Shown in pieces: positions 5,306 through 5,578 of a stretch of DNA of 5,578 nucleotides (its first letter is position 1; every line of letters starts with the position of its first letter). Position numbers and translations under genes: made by a program. The notes below the pieces were generated by a model. That model was not told the origin of the DNA and did no database searches. It saw nothing but the letters and a program-made list of their open reading frames with translations. Source of the DNA: Flavobacteriales bacterium (GTDB lineage Bacteria > Bacteroidota > Bacteroidia > Flavobacteriales > UA16); NCBI GenBank assembly GCA_030831885.1, contig JAURKF010000334.1, positions 1 through 5,578 on the forward strand, in the 5' to 3' direction.

Positions 5306-5578
5306 CTAGACCGGATTCTTGAAGTAGCGGATTATATCGGATGAGCTTTCCTCTTCTTGATAAGGGGAGTCCGATAATCTAGGGGCAAGAAGTCCTGCAC
5401 CTATGGTTTTGTGGGCAGTTATTACTCGGGCCTCATCCCACAAGCCACTTTTCAGGAAAGTATGTAAAACAAGCGCACCACCCTCAACGAGTATGGAAAG
5501 AACATTTTCACGATACAACCTTTCAAGAACTAGATCCGGGTTACGAACATCTCCGCAAGACAGATAGCGAATAGCTCC
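5306..5578 (-). CDS. ribD: RibD, C-terminal reductase domain end (cut by right edge)
   Basis: Ninety codons are open from the right edge to a TAG stop, with no true start inside. The TTG at 5516-5518 is an internal leucine codon; the frame continues upstream to the edge with 20 more sense codons. The stretch SILVEGGALVLHTFLKSGLWDEARVI is the well-known end of the RibD reductase domain: VEGG at the nucleotide-binding strand, then a helix with FL..GLWDEA. It ends with IIRYFKNPV. In the family, RibD has an N-terminal deaminase domain and this reductase domain. Together they convert the pyrimidine product of GTP cyclohydrolase II to 5-amino-6-ribitylamino-uracil phosphate in riboflavin synthesis. 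Only the last quarter of the usual 330-370 residues is seen, so I cannot confirm that the deaminase half is present. Confidence 0.9.
   Translation of the reverse strand, partial: GAIRYLSCGDVRNPDLVLERLYRENVLSILVEGGALVLHTFLKSGLWDEARVITAHKTIGAGLLAPRLSDSPYQEEESSSDIIRYFKNPV

Overview
The window looks like chromosomal DNA of a member of the Bacteroidota, most likely a Flavobacteriales-type marine or freshwater bacterium. The signs are: ClpS, RibD and methylmalonyl-CoA mutase small-subunit sequences of the Bacteroidota type; two promoters with the TAnnTTTG -7 box typical of this phylum; mostly weak or absent Shine-Dalgarno sequences; and a base composition that looks moderate (mid-40s % G+C by eye, not computed). 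There are no mobile-element genes, RNA genes or CRISPR arrays. Six protein genes are visible, two of them cut by the window edges.

Layout. Positions 1-1481 hold two closely spaced minus-strand genes: a lipoprotein-type M48 metalloprotease (678-1481) and, 12 nt after its stop, the N-terminal 221 residues of the methylmalonyl-CoA mutase small subunit mutA (1-665, running off the left edge). Upstream of the protease lies a 237-nt intergenic region (1482-1718) that is the least ordinary part of the window. It carries two related palindromes (1494-1513 and 1568-1590) and a 12-unit degenerate heptanucleotide tandem repeat (1641-1724). The repeat runs into the end of clpS and supplies its stop codon. 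clpS (1719-1997, minus) is divergent from a large secreted M1 metallopeptidase gene (2094-4418, plus), with a candidate promoter for each in the 96-nt gap. The M1 gene and a minus-strand EamA/DMT transporter gene (4419-5285) meet tail to tail with no base between their stop codons. The transporter follows 20 nt behind the 3' end of ribD (5306-5578, running off the right edge), so the two probably share a transcript.

How the genes relate. ribD belongs to riboflavin synthesis, and its linked transporter may move a flavin or related compound, but this rests on context only. Three genes concern protein turnover in different compartments: ClpS in the cytoplasm, M48 as an envelope lipoprotein, and M1 as an exported peptidase. 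I see no sequence evidence that they form one system. mutA feeds the propionyl-CoA/succinyl-CoA route, and mutB would be expected just beyond the left edge.

I found no gene cluster that amounts to a new defence, secretion or biosynthetic system. The best candidates for something undescribed are the heptad repeat, its G-quadruplex potential on the clpS RNA strand, and the paired palindromes before the M48 gene.
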